The notes: generated by a model from the letters alone, not told the origin. 64,000 nt of DNA from Anaerotruncus sp. (GCA_022009795.1 CP091724.1:1277501-1341500), one strand, 5' to 3'. Shown: positions 50,701 to 62,199, numbered from the stretch's first letter. Numbers and translations are program-made.

Positions 50701-50777
50701 ATATATTGGGCGGAATCTTTTTCCGCCCATATAATTTACTATATTTTCAGCAAATAGTCAAGTACTTTATAATAAAA

Positions 50778-52237
50778 TCAATCCAAAACCTGATAATATG
50801 CGGAAAATCTGTTTAACTTAGTTTCAAACTTATCCTTAGGCTGCTCCTTTGGCACCTCAACAGGATAATTGCCTGTGAAGCAACCGTCACAATAATTAAG
50901 GTGTGATTGCTCGGCAAGCTTATGGGTGGCATCAATTGAAAGATAGGCAAGCGAATCAACGCCGATTATTTTTGCGATATCCTCCACACTGTTATATTTG
51001 CAGGCGATAAGATTTTCCTGGCTGTCAACATCCGTGCCGAAATAGCAGGGATATTTAAACGGCGGCGAGGAAACACGCATATGAACTTCTTTTGCGCCCG
51101 CCTCGCGAAGCAAAGCCACAATTCTGGCGCAGGTTGTGCCTCTTACTATTGAGTCATCAATCATAATAACTCTTTTTGCCCTCTATATTCGGGCGCACAA
51201 CATTAAGCTTTTATGCGCACAGCATCCTCGCGCTGATCCTGGCTGGGCTGAATAAAGCTTCTGCCGATATACTTATTTTTAATGAAACCAACGCCGTAAG
51301 GAATTCCGCTTTCCTTTGAATAGCCGAGGGCAGCATCAAGACCCGAATCCGGCACGCCGATAACGACATCCGCATCAACAGGATTTTCCTTTGCCAGGAA
51401 CTCCCCTGCGCGCATTCTTGCCTGCTGAACGGAAGAGCCCTCTATAACGGAATCCGGCCTTGCAAAATAGATATATTCAAACACGCACATTCCGCCCTTG
51501 CATTTGCCGCAATGGCTTGTATCCGACGAAATGCCCTCCGTGCTGACGGTTACAATTTCGCCGGGCGCAATATCCCTGATAAATTTAGCGCCGATTGTAT
51601 CAAGCGCGCAGGATTCGGAGGCGATAACATAAGCGCCGTCATCCGTTTTGCCTATGCAAAGCGGGCGAAAGCCCATGGGATCCCTAAAGCCGATAAGCTT
51701 TGTGGCAGTCATCACAACGCATGAATAAGCACCGTTTAGGTGATTCATAACTCTGGAAACCGCTTCCTCGGTGCTTTTGCACACAAGGCGCTCCTGCACG
51801 ATGGCATATGCGATTGATTCAGTATCCGAAGTGCCGTGAAAAATCGCTCCGCCAAGCTCAAACGCCTTTCTCAGCTCTGCCGCATTAACAAGATTTCCGT
51901 TATGAGCCAATGCCAAATTACCTTTTATATGGCGAATAACAAGCGGCTGCACATTATTCGGATTATCTCCGCCGCCCGTGGTGGAATAGCGCACATGGCC
52001 GATTGCCATGTTGCCCTTGCCGAGGCCGTCGAGCTTTTCCTTTGTGAAAACCTCTGGCACAAGGCCGTCGCCCCTATAATGGGAGAAAACGCCGTCGTCA
52101 TTAACGGCGATGCCGCAGCTTTCCTGCCCTCTGTGCTGAAGCGCATAGAGCCCCAAATAGGTTGAGCGAGCCACATAGGTGGTTTTATTTTCAAATATTC
52201 CGAATACACCGCATTCTTCGTGAAGACTGTTAAACAT
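50778..52237 (-). CDS. purF: Amidophosphoribosyltransferase
   Basis: 485 residues after correcting two runs near 51210 and 51177. First enzyme of purine synthesis: PRPP and glutamine to phosphoribosylamine. Short propeptide ending before the catalytic Cys in HEECGVFGI, glutaminase RGQESCGIAV, GHVRYSTTGG; PRPP site VIMIDDSIVRGTTCARIV. C-terminal [4Fe-4S] cysteines in HLNYCDGCFTG. Follows the glutamate synthase genes in the same direction; a GGCTGCCG/CGGCAGCC hairpin at 52256-52298 lies between. Confidence 0.95.
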
Positions 52238-52351
52238 ATTTATAAAAGGCCTTTCCGGCTGCCGAATATTTACCGAATATCACCGTGCACGGCAGCCGAA
52301 TGGCACGGCGGCGGTATCCCTCTCTTATATCGTTATATGATTATACAACAA

Positions 52352-53089
52352 TTAGTTCGGCGTGTAAAGATTTGCATACGGTCTTGAAGTGGCGGGAACC
52401 AACTTTTTAAATTCGCCGCCGATTATTTCGCCGTAATCCGAACCGAAATATTTGCAATATTGCTTAACATATGCTTTAAGCTCTTTTTCATCCTCCGGCG
52501 TCAGCTCGCAAACTTCAATATTGGGCGAAAGATTTTCTTTTGGGAATTTGCCCCTGACGATGATTTTGCCGCCGTGCATACCGGATGCGCAATGTGTGCC
52601 GAAAAGCTTTTCGCCGCGCGGAACATTCAGACCGAGCAGCACAATAGTACCGCCTGCCATATATTCGCCGAGAAATGAGCCTGCATTTTGACCGATTACA
52701 ATAGCAGGCTTCATTTGCTCAAATTCCTTCATATGAATTCCGCCGCGGCAGGCAACATTATCTTTGATATAGATATTGCCGTCTCTCATGCCGTAGCCGA
52801 GAGCGTCGCCGCTGTGGCCGTGAATAACTATTTCGCCGCCGTTCATTGTGTTGCCCACGGCATCCTGACCGTTTCCGAACACAATAACCCTGCCGCCGTT
52901 TAAATAGCAAGCCATATCGTTGCCGGGAGTGCCGTGCACCTCTATGGTTTTGCCGAAATCAAGCGCGCAGCCGATATATCTTTGACCGTTTACATTTTTA
53001 ACCGTTACTTTATTCTTTTTTTAACAAGCTCGTCTTTAATAAGCTCGTTTACCTTTTTCATATCTTTCAAGGCCTGCTTCAATACTCAT
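52352..53089 (-). CDS. Glutamate synthase GXGXG domain protein
   Basis: 244 residues after correcting runs near 53067 and 53026. A beta-helix of G-x-G repeats: CYLNGGRVIVFGNGQDAVGN, MNGGEIVIHGHSGDALGYGM, GTHCASGMHGGKIIVRG. This is the C-terminal domain of GltB, here a separate gene, as in archaea and some Clostridia. AAGGAGG before the ATG; 12 bp after the stop of the synthase gene. Confidence 0.88.
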
Positions 53090-53101
53090 ATCCGTGCCTC
53101 C

Positions 53102-54611
53102 TTATTCGCCCGCGTGCTTAATGCCGAGGATTTCAAGCTCTTTTTTTCGCTTAATCCTATTCCGCGCAGCATCAATCTGTTTCCCTTGAGGGAATCAACG
53201 GAATTTATGCCCATGCCGCCCATAATCTCTTTAATTTCGTGATTCCAGGCATTAACAAGATTAACAACCCTTTTATACATAATTTCCGGATTGAGCCTTT
53301 TGGTGAGCTCGGGTTTTTGAGTGGCAATGCCCCAATTGCATTTGCCGGTGTTGCAGGTTTGGCACATGTGGCAGCCCATTGCAATAAGCGCCGCAGTGGC
53401 GATATAGCAAGCGTCTGCGCCGAGCGCGATTGCCTTAATAATATCCGAAGAGCAGCGGAAAGAGCCGGCCGCAACAAGTGAAACGGTTGAGCGAATGCCC
53501 TCGTCGCGCAGCCTTTGATCCGCGGCGGCAAGCGCAAGCTCAATCGGAATGCCGACATTGTCCCTGATTCTTGTGGGAGCGGCACCGGTGCCGCCCCTGA
53601 AGCCGTCTATAACAACGATATCCGCGCCTGCTCGGGCAGCACCCGACGCAATAGCGGCGATGTTGTGAACCGCGGCGATTTTAACGGCAACGGGCTTTTT
53701 CACCGTTTGTGGCTTGCTTGAGTGACCATATAAGCTGGCGCAGATCCTCAATCGAATAAATATCATGGTGCGGCGCAGGTGAAATTGCATCCGAGCCGAC
53801 GGGAATCATGCGGGCATTTGAAACCTCAACATTAACCTTTTCGCCGGGGAGATGACCGCCGATGCCGGGCTTTGCGCCCTGGCCGATTTTTAATTTCTAT
53901 AAACCTTGAATTTTCAAGATAATCCTTATAAACTCCGAAGCGCCCCGAAGCCACCTGAACAACGGCATCTCTGCCGTAATCCGTTAAATCGCTGTGAAGG
54001 CCGCCCTCACCCGTGTTAAACAGAGTGCCGAGCTCCCTTGCCGCCATGGCGAGCGATTTTTGCGCATTAAGGCTGATTGAGCCGAACGACATTGCAGAAA
54101 ACATAATCGGAGTTTCAAGCACAACCTGCGGCGGCATTTCGGTGAGGGATTTACCCTTTTTCTCCACCAGCATTTTCTGCGGCTTTCTGCCGAGAATTGT
54201 GCGAATTTCCATAGGCTCGCGCAGCGGATCGATTGAGGGATTCGTTACCTGCGAGGCGTTAAGCAGAATTTTATCCCAATAAATCGGAAACGGCTTGGGA
54301 TTGCCCATTGCCGAAAGAAGTGTTGATCCCGTGTTTGCCTGGCGGCAGATTTCCTGCTGATACTGCGGAGTCCAGTTTGCGTTGTCGCGGTAATCGCAAA
54401 CATATTTTTCTATTCTGAGCGCACCGACGGGGCACATTGAAACACACCTGTGGCACGCAACACAGTTATCCGACTTTGAGATAACCGTTTTTTTATCTTT
54501 AGGGGAATAAAGATGGCAGCCGTTTGAACATTCGGTTATGCATTTGCCGCAGTTAACACACAAATCCTTATCCCTTATTACCGTAAATCTGCGGGGGATG
54601 TAATCAATCAT
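53102..54611 (-). CDS. Glutamate synthase central/FMN domain with two [4Fe-4S] clusters
   Basis: 502 codons after correcting three runs (53898, 53698, 53143). N-terminal ferredoxin domain: CVNCGKCITECSNGC and CVACHRCVSMCPVGA. Then the FMN barrel: MSFGSISLNAQKSLAMAARE, GGHLPGEKVN, IDGFRGGTGAAPT, and CQTCNTGKCNWGIATQ (3Fe-4S type cysteines). Makes glutamate from 2-oxoglutarate and ammonia with reduced ferredoxin or a partner. Overlaps the amidotransferase gene by 4 bp. Confidence 0.92.
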
Positions 54612-55714
54612 TTTGCACCCTCCTTTTTATCAAGTTCAAGCGGAACGAAAACGGGCTTTGCACCGCTGACGGACCAAACCCTTTCGGGATCCGGGCAAAC
54701 AATTCTGATTGCCGATTCCTCGGAGGCAAAATATGCCCTTGTGCCCTTTGTGGCCGCAGTAAGCGAGCGAAGCTTTAAGCGATCGTTGATGGCAAGCAGA
54801 CCCTTGTTTGAGCCGAGAATAACGGAAAACGGGCCGTTTACCAATGCAGAGCCGTAAATAGAGCGCAGGGTGGTGAAATACTCTTTCTTGTCCTTAGGCA
54901 TTCGGTCTATTTCATCCCATTCGGGAGCAGTGAGCACATCCGCTGCAACCTCTATCGGCAGACCGTGGTGGCGGATAAGGTGGTCGAAAAGATATGTTAT
55001 AACCTCCGTGTCCGTTTGCATGGTGCAAACATAGCCGAACTGCTCAATATATCTTCTGTTTGCATCGTATGATGAAATTTCGCCGTTGTGCACGATTGAC
55101 CAATCAAGGATATTAAACGGATGCGAGCCGCCCCACCAGCCCGGTGTGTTTGTGGGGAAGCGACCGTGAGCGGTCCACAAATATGCGTCATATTGATCAA
55201 GCATATAAAACTCGCCCACATCCTCGGGATAGCCGACGGCCTTAAAACAGCCCATATTTTTGCCGCTGGAGAAAATGAAAGCGCCCTCAATATTTTGATT
55301 GACTTTCATAACACACTGAACAGTGTATTCCTCCTCATCCATTCTGGCCTCTTTCATACGCACCTTATTCGGCTTTGCAAAATAGCGCCAAATATCCGGA
55401 CCGTTTGCAATGGATTCGATTTTTTTGGTGGGGATTTTTTCCGAAACATCCACATTAAAGTGCTTAAACAAATAATCCTCGCACAGGCTTTTTTTGCCTG
55501 CTGGCTTTCGTAAAAACACATGAAAAGCATAATCATCCGCATGATCGGGATAAATTCCGTAAGCCGCAAATCCGCCGCCGAGACCGTTTGAGCGATCATG
55601 CATCAAGGCGATGGATTTAATGATTTCGGAGCCGTTGATTTTTCCGCCCTTGCGATCGATAATTGCCGCTATCGCGCAGCCGGACGGAATTCTTACCTGC
55701 CCTTCTTTTAGCAT
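54608..55714 (-). CDS. Glutamate synthase amidotransferase domain (class II)
   Basis: 368 residues, uninterrupted. Class II glutaminase features: RFPTNTPGWWGGSHPFNI, DWSIVHNGEISSYDANRRYI, QTDTEVITYLFDHLIRHHG. The N-terminal catalytic Cys of standard GltB is not at position 2 here (starts MLKEGQVRIPSGCA), so the Cys at about residue 13 may be exposed by processing. A TACCC/GGGTA dyad lies at 55741, near the promoter. Confidence 0.88.
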   Translation of the reverse strand: MLKEGQVRIPSGCAIAAIIDRKGGKINGSEIIKSIALMHDRSNGLGGGFAAYGIYPDHADDYAFHVFLRKPAGKKSLCEDYLFKHFNVDVSEKIPTKKIESIANGPDIWRYFAKPNKVRMKEARMDEEEYTVQCVMKVNQNIEGAFIFSSGKNMGCFKAVGYPEDVGEFYMLDQYDAYLWTAHGRFPTNTPGWWGGSHPFNILDWSIVHNGEISSYDANRRYIEQFGYVCTMQTDTEVITYLFDHLIRHHGLPIEVAADVLTAPEWDEIDRMPKDKKEYFTTLRSIYGSALVNGPFSVILGSNKGLLAINDRLKLRSLTAATKGTRAYFASEESAIRIVCPDPERVWSVSGAKPVFVPLELDKKEGAK

Positions 55715-55911
55715 AAAGTACTCCTCCTATAATTATTAAATACCCTATGGGGTAATTATAAAACTATAAAAGCCCGTGCGCAATAAAATAAAAAGAATTT
55801 CATCATTTTATAAAAAAACAAGCTTTGAGCGCGCCCGTTATATAGAATATTTAACGAAAGGTTTTTGTAAAGGGGCACACTCCGTAAAGGATAATTGCTC
55901 AATAAACCAAA

Positions 55912-55950
55912 CAAACGGCGCTCTGCCGCAAAGCAAAGCGCCGTTTGTTT
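55912..55950. terminator. Bidirectional terminator
   Basis: AAACGGCGCT, loop, AGCGCCGTTTGTTTTTT, after the lipoprotein gene on the minus strand. Confidence 0.8.
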
Positions 55951-55975
55951 TTTCGTTTTAAATGACCGATCTTTT

Positions 55976-57037
55976 TCAAAGAGCCGAATTAAAAGCAATG
56001 CGATTTAATTTTTTTCCCTTAAGCAAGTGTGTTTTTTTCATATATTCAAGCATATTGCTGTTTGCCGTGCGATTTGAGCGGCTGAAATTATGCCCCGCGC
56101 CGCTTATCGTAACAAGCGTTGCGGAACGATAAACCTTAACCGCGCGTTCGGAAAATTTTATCGGCACCTGCATATCCATATCGCCGTGCAAAATCAGCAC
56201 ATCGCCCTTAAAGCCGCCGATTTTATCAAACACATTTATCTCGGCAAGGTCATTCATCCAATTTATGCCGAACCATGAGCCCATTTGCGACCACTCCGCA
56301 GCCTGTTCCTTATCGATAAGCGCGGGATAAAGTAAAATCAGCCCGCTAATCTGCGAGGCCTTATCATTCGCCGTCATTGCCGCCACACAGCCGCCGAGGC
56401 TTGTGCCGAGCAGGAAAACGCTGCTTGAATCTATATAATCAAGCTCCCTGATTTCGGAAAGCACTGCCTTAAGATCGCTTATTTCCGTGTAAAGAGTCAT
56501 GTCCGAGGTGCTGCCGCCGCTGCGTGTGCTTGAGCTGCCGCCCCAAAAATCAAAAACATAAGCGGCATAGCCGTTTTCGGCAAACATTTCGGCATAAGCG
56601 GAAAGCGAAGATCCGTTCAGCATATAGCTGTGCGCCAAAATAACGACGGGCAGCTTACCGGAATAATTATCGGGAGTGTACATTTTGCCGTATAGCTTTT
56701 CGGAGCCGTTTTTGCAATAGAGCACTTTCGATTCATACCCGCCCGAAGCGGAGCTGCCGGAATTGCCCGATGATGACGAGCTGCCCGATGATGAGCCGCC
56801 GAGCGAAAAGCTGTTTCCGCCGATTTCTATTTCTATACTCGGAGAGGTTTTTTCCTCCTCGGTTGTTGTTTCCGCCGCCGTTGTTTGCGGCGCAGCGGTG
56901 CTTTGTGCCTGAGTTGTTTGTGCAAAAGTGCTTTGCGAACCGACCGATTTGCCTTTTCCCGTGCCGCAAGCGGTAAACAAAGTCGCAATCAAAGCTGCGG
57001 CAACAATAAATGCAGATATTCGCTTTGCTCTTTTCAT
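55976..57037 (-). CDS. Lipoprotein alpha/beta hydrolase
   Basis: 353 residues. Lipoprotein signal with lipobox LFTAC near residue 23, a Thr/Ser/Gly-rich linker (~25-100), then an alpha/beta hydrolase domain: VILAHSYMLNGSS, VFDFWGGSS, nucleophile LLGTSLGGCVA, acid ILHGDMDMQVP, His in ISGAGHNFSRS. Surface esterase or acyltransferase, anchored to the outer face of the membrane. Paralogue of the gene at 613-1419. Start 57037 rather than an upstream alternative, so that the signal peptide begins MKRAKR. Confidence 0.85.
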   Translation of the reverse strand: MKRAKRISAFIVAAALIATLFTACGTGKGKSVGSQSTFAQTTQAQSTAAPQTTAAETTTEEEKTSPSIEIEIGGNSFSLGGSSSGSSSSSGNSGSSASGGYESKVLYCKNGSEKLYGKMYTPDNYSGKLPVVILAHSYMLNGSSLSAYAEMFAENGYAAYVFDFWGGSSSTRSGGSTSDMTLYTEISDLKAVLSEIRELDYIDSSSVFLLGTSLGGCVAAMTANDKASQISGLILLYPALIDKEQAAEWSQMGSWFGINWMNDLAEINVFDKIGGFKGDVLILHGDMDMQVPIKFSERAVKVYRSATLVTISGAGHNFSRSNRTANSNMLEYMKKTHLLKGKKLNRIAFNSAL

Positions 57038-57465
57038 TATTAGCGCACCTTTCACAATGTGAATTAAGCTTAAACTCATTTCCGGTTTTAAGGAATTTTC
57101 TTAAAAAAGCAGATCTGTCCGACCTGCTTTCAACGCCATTATACACCATCTGAAAGCGGCGGTCAACAGCGCGCAAAACACATTTTTAAGACTTGGCAAG
57201 CGCATTTCAGACAAGCAAAATAATTTTGTTCGCGCATCGGTTTTTGATGTTAAAAATGAACAAACGGTTGCAAAAAAACGCCGTGTTTCAAGCCCCTTAT
57301 TATGCAAATTTAACAAAAAATCATTTGTTTTTGCAAGTGGCAAAGTGATCCCTAACGCCTTAGTTTGTTTGACGAAAAAAAGTTTAATTTGTCTATAATT
57401 AAGGCATATTTGCGCAATTATGTGCATAAATCTTACAAAAAAGCACAAAGGGAGGTTTTTGCTTT

Positions 57466-58526
57466 ATGGAAAGCACCAAAAGCGAAAAGAAAAAACTAAG
57501 CAAAGGAAAAAAGGCGCTGATTATAATCTTGGCGATAATAGCCGCCATTGTTATAGGCGAGCTTATTTCAATCAACTGGCATTCAAATCCGGAAAATATT
57601 GTTAAATATGAAACGGATAATCCACACATTGTAGATTCGGATCTTCCGCTTGTAAGCGCTCACAGAAGCGGTGGCGGAATTGCACCCGAAGAAACAATGA
57701 TGGCATTTAAAAACTGTGCGGAAAATCCCGACTTTGATGTTGATATTTTTGAATTTGACCTCCACATCACAAAAGACGATGTGCTTGTGCTGTTGCACGA
57801 TGATACGCTTGACAGAACATCAAACAGCCAAGAGGTTTTCGGCCGCGAGGATGTTCGCCCCGAGGAGCTGACCTATGACGAGCTTCACTCGCTTAACATG
57901 GGCGCAAAAATTCGAGGATGAGGACGGCAACATGCCATATGCCGAATTGGAAAAACGATGCCGTTCCGGACGAGCTTCGCATTTTTAAGGCTTGAAGATG
58001 TGCTTGACTACCTGATTTCAACAGGCGAGCACAAATATATCATTGAAATAAAAAAAACAGCGGCGAGCTCGGAATGAAGGGCGTTGACATTCTTTACAAC
58101 ATAATCAAAGAGCGCGGAATACTTGAGGATGTTATTTTCGGCTCTTTCCACGAAGAGGTTTCTCATTATGTGGACGACAATTACCCGGATTTCAAACGCA
58201 GCGCAACAATTAAAGAGGTGCTCAGCTTTTACAATGCGGCAAATCTTAACAAAAAGAATTTTGAAGCAAAATATGTTGCCCTTCAAATTCCTTACAACAT
58301 GCCCTTCCGCCTTGCCGCGAACTTAGGCACGGCAAAGGTTATAAATTATGCACACGAGCACAACATCGCCGTGCAATATTGGACCGTTAATAACGAAAAA
58401 GATCTTGCTTATCTTTCACAAATGGGTGCAGACTGCGTTATGACGGATTATCCGGACAGATTATATAAAATAGTCAGTGAGCAAAGCGAAAAATGCCGCA
58501 TAATTAAAAAAAGTAAAAAGACTTAA
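57466..58526 (+). CDS. Membrane-anchored glycerophosphodiester phosphodiesterase
   Basis: About 351 residues after correcting four indels (57912, 57954, 57990, 58055). One N-terminal span (LIIILAIIAAIVIGELI), then a GDPD barrel: VSAHRSGGGIAPEETMMAF (catalytic His), FEFDLHITKDDVLVLLHDDT (metal-binding E, D, H), VQYWTVNNEKDLAYL and GADCVMTDYPD. Cleaves glycerophosphodiesters outside the membrane. AGGGAGG before ATG. Confidence 0.85.
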
Positions 58527-58549
58527 CAAAAACAATTCTACTTACAAAC

Positions 58550-58588
58550 AGCAAAAACTGCCGACACTTGCGTGCCGGCAGTTTTTTG
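58550..58588. terminator. Terminator between GDPD and Amt-PII
   Basis: AACTGCCG/CGGCAGTT with T tract. Confidence 0.8.
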
Positions 58589-58693
58589 CGCAACGGGCTA
58601 AGCGTAAAAGCTTTAACATTTATTTTTTTAAATGCCCCAACCCGCCGCTGCTTTCGGAGATATAAATTTAGGGGGTAAGCCTAAACAAAAGGG

Positions 58694-60413
58694 CTAATCG
58701 TTTGCCAAATCCTCCGCACCCTGCAAGGCGGCAACGCCGCGCTCGCCCGTGCGCACCTTAACGACATCCTCCAAATCATAAAGGAAGATTTTTCCGTCGC
58801 CTATATTGCCTGTATAAAGCGCCTTTCTTGCGGCGTCAACAACGGCGGAAACAGGCACTTTGGAAACAGCCATTTCAAGCTTCATCTTGGGATTAAGATT
58901 CATTTCCTCAATTGCAACGCCTCTGTACATCTTGCTGTGGCCCTTTTGAATGCCGCAGCCCATTACATTTGTAACCGTCATTCCCGTTACGCCGATTTCA
59001 TTCATGCTTTCCTTAACAGCCTCAAACCTTGAGGGATTGAAAATCATAACCACATTTGTGAGCTTGCCGCTCTCATCCGCAGATGTTGTGTAAGACTCCA
59101 CGGGAACTGCCTTTTTCAACCGGAACCTTCGCAACGGGAACCTCTGCCTGAACATCCTCTGCATAAGCAAGAGTGGGCATAAAGTCCGCATATGCAGACG
59201 GCAAATTATGCTCTGTGGCATCAAGGCCTTTGATTTCCTCTTCTCTCGAAACACGCAAGCCGATTGTTTTTTTGATTATTGTGAAAACAACAGTCATGGT
59301 AACGGCAGTCCACGCGGCAACGGAAACCAGGCCGAGCAATTGCAAGCCGAGCTGCTTTGCTCCGCCGCCGTAAAACAAGCCGTTTTGTGTGTCAAACAAA
59401 CCAACGGCAATTGTGCCCCCACATACCGTTTACGCAATGCACCGCAACGGCACCGACAGGATCGTCAACTTTAAGCTTAATATCAATAAATTCAACTGCC
59501 ACAACAACTAAAAATGCCTGCAACGGCACCGATTATGCAAGAACCGAGCGCATCAACAACATCGCAGCCTGCAGTTACGGCAACAAGGCCTGCCAAAGAG
59601 CCGTTCAGCGACATGGAAACATCCGGCTTGCCGTTTTTAATCCAAGTGAAAATCATTGTGACGCAAGTGGCAACTGCGGGAGCGCAGGTGGTGGTTACAA
59701 AAATCGAAGCAAGCGAATCTATACTTTTTGCGGCTGCACCGTTGAAGCCATACCAACCAAACCAAAGCACAAACACACCGAGCGCACCGAGCGTGAGGCT
59801 GTGGCCGGGGATTGCGCGGGCTTCTTTTTTGCCCGTTTTCTTATTTTTAACATATTTGCCTATTCTCGGGCCAACCATCATTGCACCGATGAAAGCCGTG
59901 ATGCCGCCCACCATATGAATTGCGCATGAGCCTGCAAAATCATGGAAGCCGAGCTTTGCAAGCCAGCCCTGTGAATTCCAAATCCAGCCCGCCTCTATCG
60001 GATAAATAACCGCGCTGATAACGGCGCTGTAAATGCAATATGATATAAATTTCGTTCTTTCTGCCATGGCGCCGGAAACGATTGTGGCGGCAGTGGCGCA
60101 GAAAACAAGGTTAAATACGAAGTTTGACCAATCAAAATTTTGATAATCCGTGAATATGCCGAGATTCGGCACGCCGATAATGCCGGCAACATAATCCTGC
60201 CCGAGCATTAGCGAAAAGCCGAGCAAGAGGAACATGGGTGTTCCTATGCAAAAATCCATAAGATTTTTCATTATAATATTGCCCGCGTTTTTTGCGCGCG
60301 TGAAGCCTGTTTCAACCATGGCAAAGCCGCATTGCATAAAGAAAACGAGCGCCGCGCCGATTAAAAACCAAACGCCGAAAACCTCGTTAGAAACGGTTTC
60401 TAAAAATGTTCAT
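58694..60413 (-). CDS. Ammonium transporter fused to a P-II domain
   Basis: 571 residues after correcting four runs (60404, 59510, 59417, 59115). N-terminal ~420 residues are an AmtB-type channel: QCGFAMVETGFTRAKNAGNI, FAGSCAIHMVGGITAFIGAM, GALGVFVLWFGWYGFNG. A linker with alternating Val/Pro (about 59110-59170) leads to a P-II domain: FEAVKESMNEIGVTGMTVTN, T-loop GCGIQKGHSKMYRG, IGDGKIFLYDLEDVVKVRTG. P-II proteins block Amt by inserting the T-loop; here sensor and channel are one chain. The T-loop lacks the Tyr uridylylated in proteobacteria. Confidence 0.9.
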
Positions 60414-60564
60414 AATAATTTCTCCTATAATTTGTTACGGACAGAGCATTGCGTTTTGACAAAAGCCGAAACGCAACCTCCTGTTTCCCATAAGGGATAT
60501 ATCAAAGCCGCCGCATAAAGCCGCAAGCGGCAAGCTTGATATTCGCAATATGAATAGCATGTAA

Positions 60565-61326
60565 GTCAAGACCTCCGGCTAAGCCGGAGGCTTGAGTAAG
60601 CCCTAGAAGGGCTTTTTACGGACACAACCCCTAAAGGGGCACTGAAAAGTTTGTCGACCGCATTGTTTTTTCAGGCTTCCCCTAAAGGGGTTATTTTTTT
60701 GCCTACTTGTTCACGCTACCCGTAAACGGGTCCACAAACTCTTTCAATTCTATTTGGTCTGCTATTTTTATCTTCTGTCAATTGATTTCGTATGTACTCT
60801 TGTATTTGCTTTTTTGTTGCGCCCCACTGTATCTACGAAATATCCTCTTGCCCAAAAAAATGTCGATTTCCGTACTTATACTTTTAAATTTGCATGTCGG
60901 TCGAAAAATCATCAGACTACTTTTTTTCCTTTTTAGGTATCCCATTATTTGTGACACACTATATTTTTGGTGGTATGCTTATCAGCATATGTACATGGTC
61001 TTGACACAATTCTGCTTCTATTATCTCTATTCCTTTCTGCTTGCATAATTGTCTCAATATTTTTCCCTATATCTACATTGATTTCTCCGTAGATTGCCAT
61101 TCTTCTGTACTTTGGTGCAAACACCACATGGTATTGACATCTCCACCTCGTATGGTCTAAACTGTTTATGTCTTTCTCTTTCACGATTAAGACCTCCTTG
61201 ATATTTTAGTTTTGGTCGGCAAACCTACTTCTAATATATCAAGGTGTTTTTATTTTGTCACTTCTCTCCTCGCTAAAGCTTTTCCTTTTCCACCTGCATA
61301 GCAGGTGGTTCTCTTTGTTGCAAACA
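60565..61326. mobile_element. IS200/IS605-type insertion sequence, copy A
   Basis: 762 bp. Left end with hairpin CCTCCGG/CCGGAGG (from 60571), single tnpA gene, right end with CCACCTGC/GCAGGTGG. Followed immediately by copy B (756 bp) in the same orientation. Confidence 0.85.
60703..61184 (-). CDS. tnpA: IS200-type Y1 transposase, copy A
   Basis: About 157 residues expected; here broken by A/T-run indels. N terminus MKEKDINSLDHTRWRCQYHV, metal-binding HUH region QDHVHMLISIP and catalytic Tyr region KKQIQEYIRNQ. Single-strand transposition without target duplication. Confidence 0.85.
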
Positions 61327-62082
61327 GTCAAGACCTCCGGCTAAGCCGGAGGCTTGAGTAAGCCCTAGAAGGGCTTTTTACGGACACAACCCCTAAAGGG
61401 GCACTGAAAAGTTTGTCGACCGCATTGTTTTTTCAGGCTTCCCCTAAAGGGGTTATTTTTTTGCCTACTTGTTCACGCTACCCGTAAACGGGTCCACAAA
61501 CTCTTTCAATTCTATTTGGTCTGCTATTTTTATCTTCTGTCAATTGATTTCGTATGTACTCTTGTATTTGCTTTTTGTTGCGCCCCACTGTATCTACGAA
61601 ATATCCTCTTGCCCAAAAATGTCGATTTCCGTACTTATACTTTAAATTTGCATGTCGGTCGAAAATCATCAGACTACTTTTTTTCCCTTTTAGGTATCCC
61701 ATTATTTGTGCTACACTATATTTTTGGTGGTATGCTTATCAGCATATGTACATGGTCTTGACACAACTCTGCTTCTATTATCTCTATTCCTTTCTGCTTG
61801 CATAATTGTCTCAATATTTTCCCTATATCTACCTTGATTTCTCCGTAGATTGCCATTCTTCTGTACTTTGGTGCAAACACCACATGGTATTGACATCTCC
61901 ACCTCGTATGGTCTAAACTGTTTATGTCTTTCTCTTTCACGATTAAGACCTCCTTGATATTTTAGTTTTGGTCGGCAAACCTACTTCTAATATATCAAGG
62001 TGTTTTTATTTTGTCACTTCTCTCCTCGCTAAAGCTTTTCCTTTTCCACCTGCATAGCAGGTGGTTCTCTTTGTTGCAAACA
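61327..62082. mobile_element. IS200/IS605-type insertion sequence, copy B
   Basis: 756 bp, directly abutting copy A. Nearly identical in sequence; length differs by six, all in A/T runs. Lies between amt and glnA. Confidence 0.85.
61465..61940 (-). CDS. tnpA: IS200-type Y1 transposase, copy B
   Basis: Same protein as copy A with fewer indels (two +1 runs near 61722 and 61520). LCKQKGIEIIEAELCQDHVH, FDRHANLKYKYGNRHFWARG. Probably intact after correction. Confidence 0.88.
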
Positions 62083-62091
62083 AAAAGAAAA

Positions 62092-62170
62092 GGAGCGCAT
62101 TGCAACACGCAATGCACTCCGTTGTGCTTAAAATTCGACCGAGGCAATTTAATAATAAACCGCCTCGGCC
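62092..62170 (-). terminator. Two hairpins after glnA
   Basis: CCGAGGC/GCCTCGG (62138-62168) and GGAGCGCATTGC/GCAATGCACTCC (62092-62120). The second lies at the IS edge. Confidence 0.7.
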
Positions 62171-62199
62171 ATTAAAGGCATTACTGCCAAAGAGAGGGC

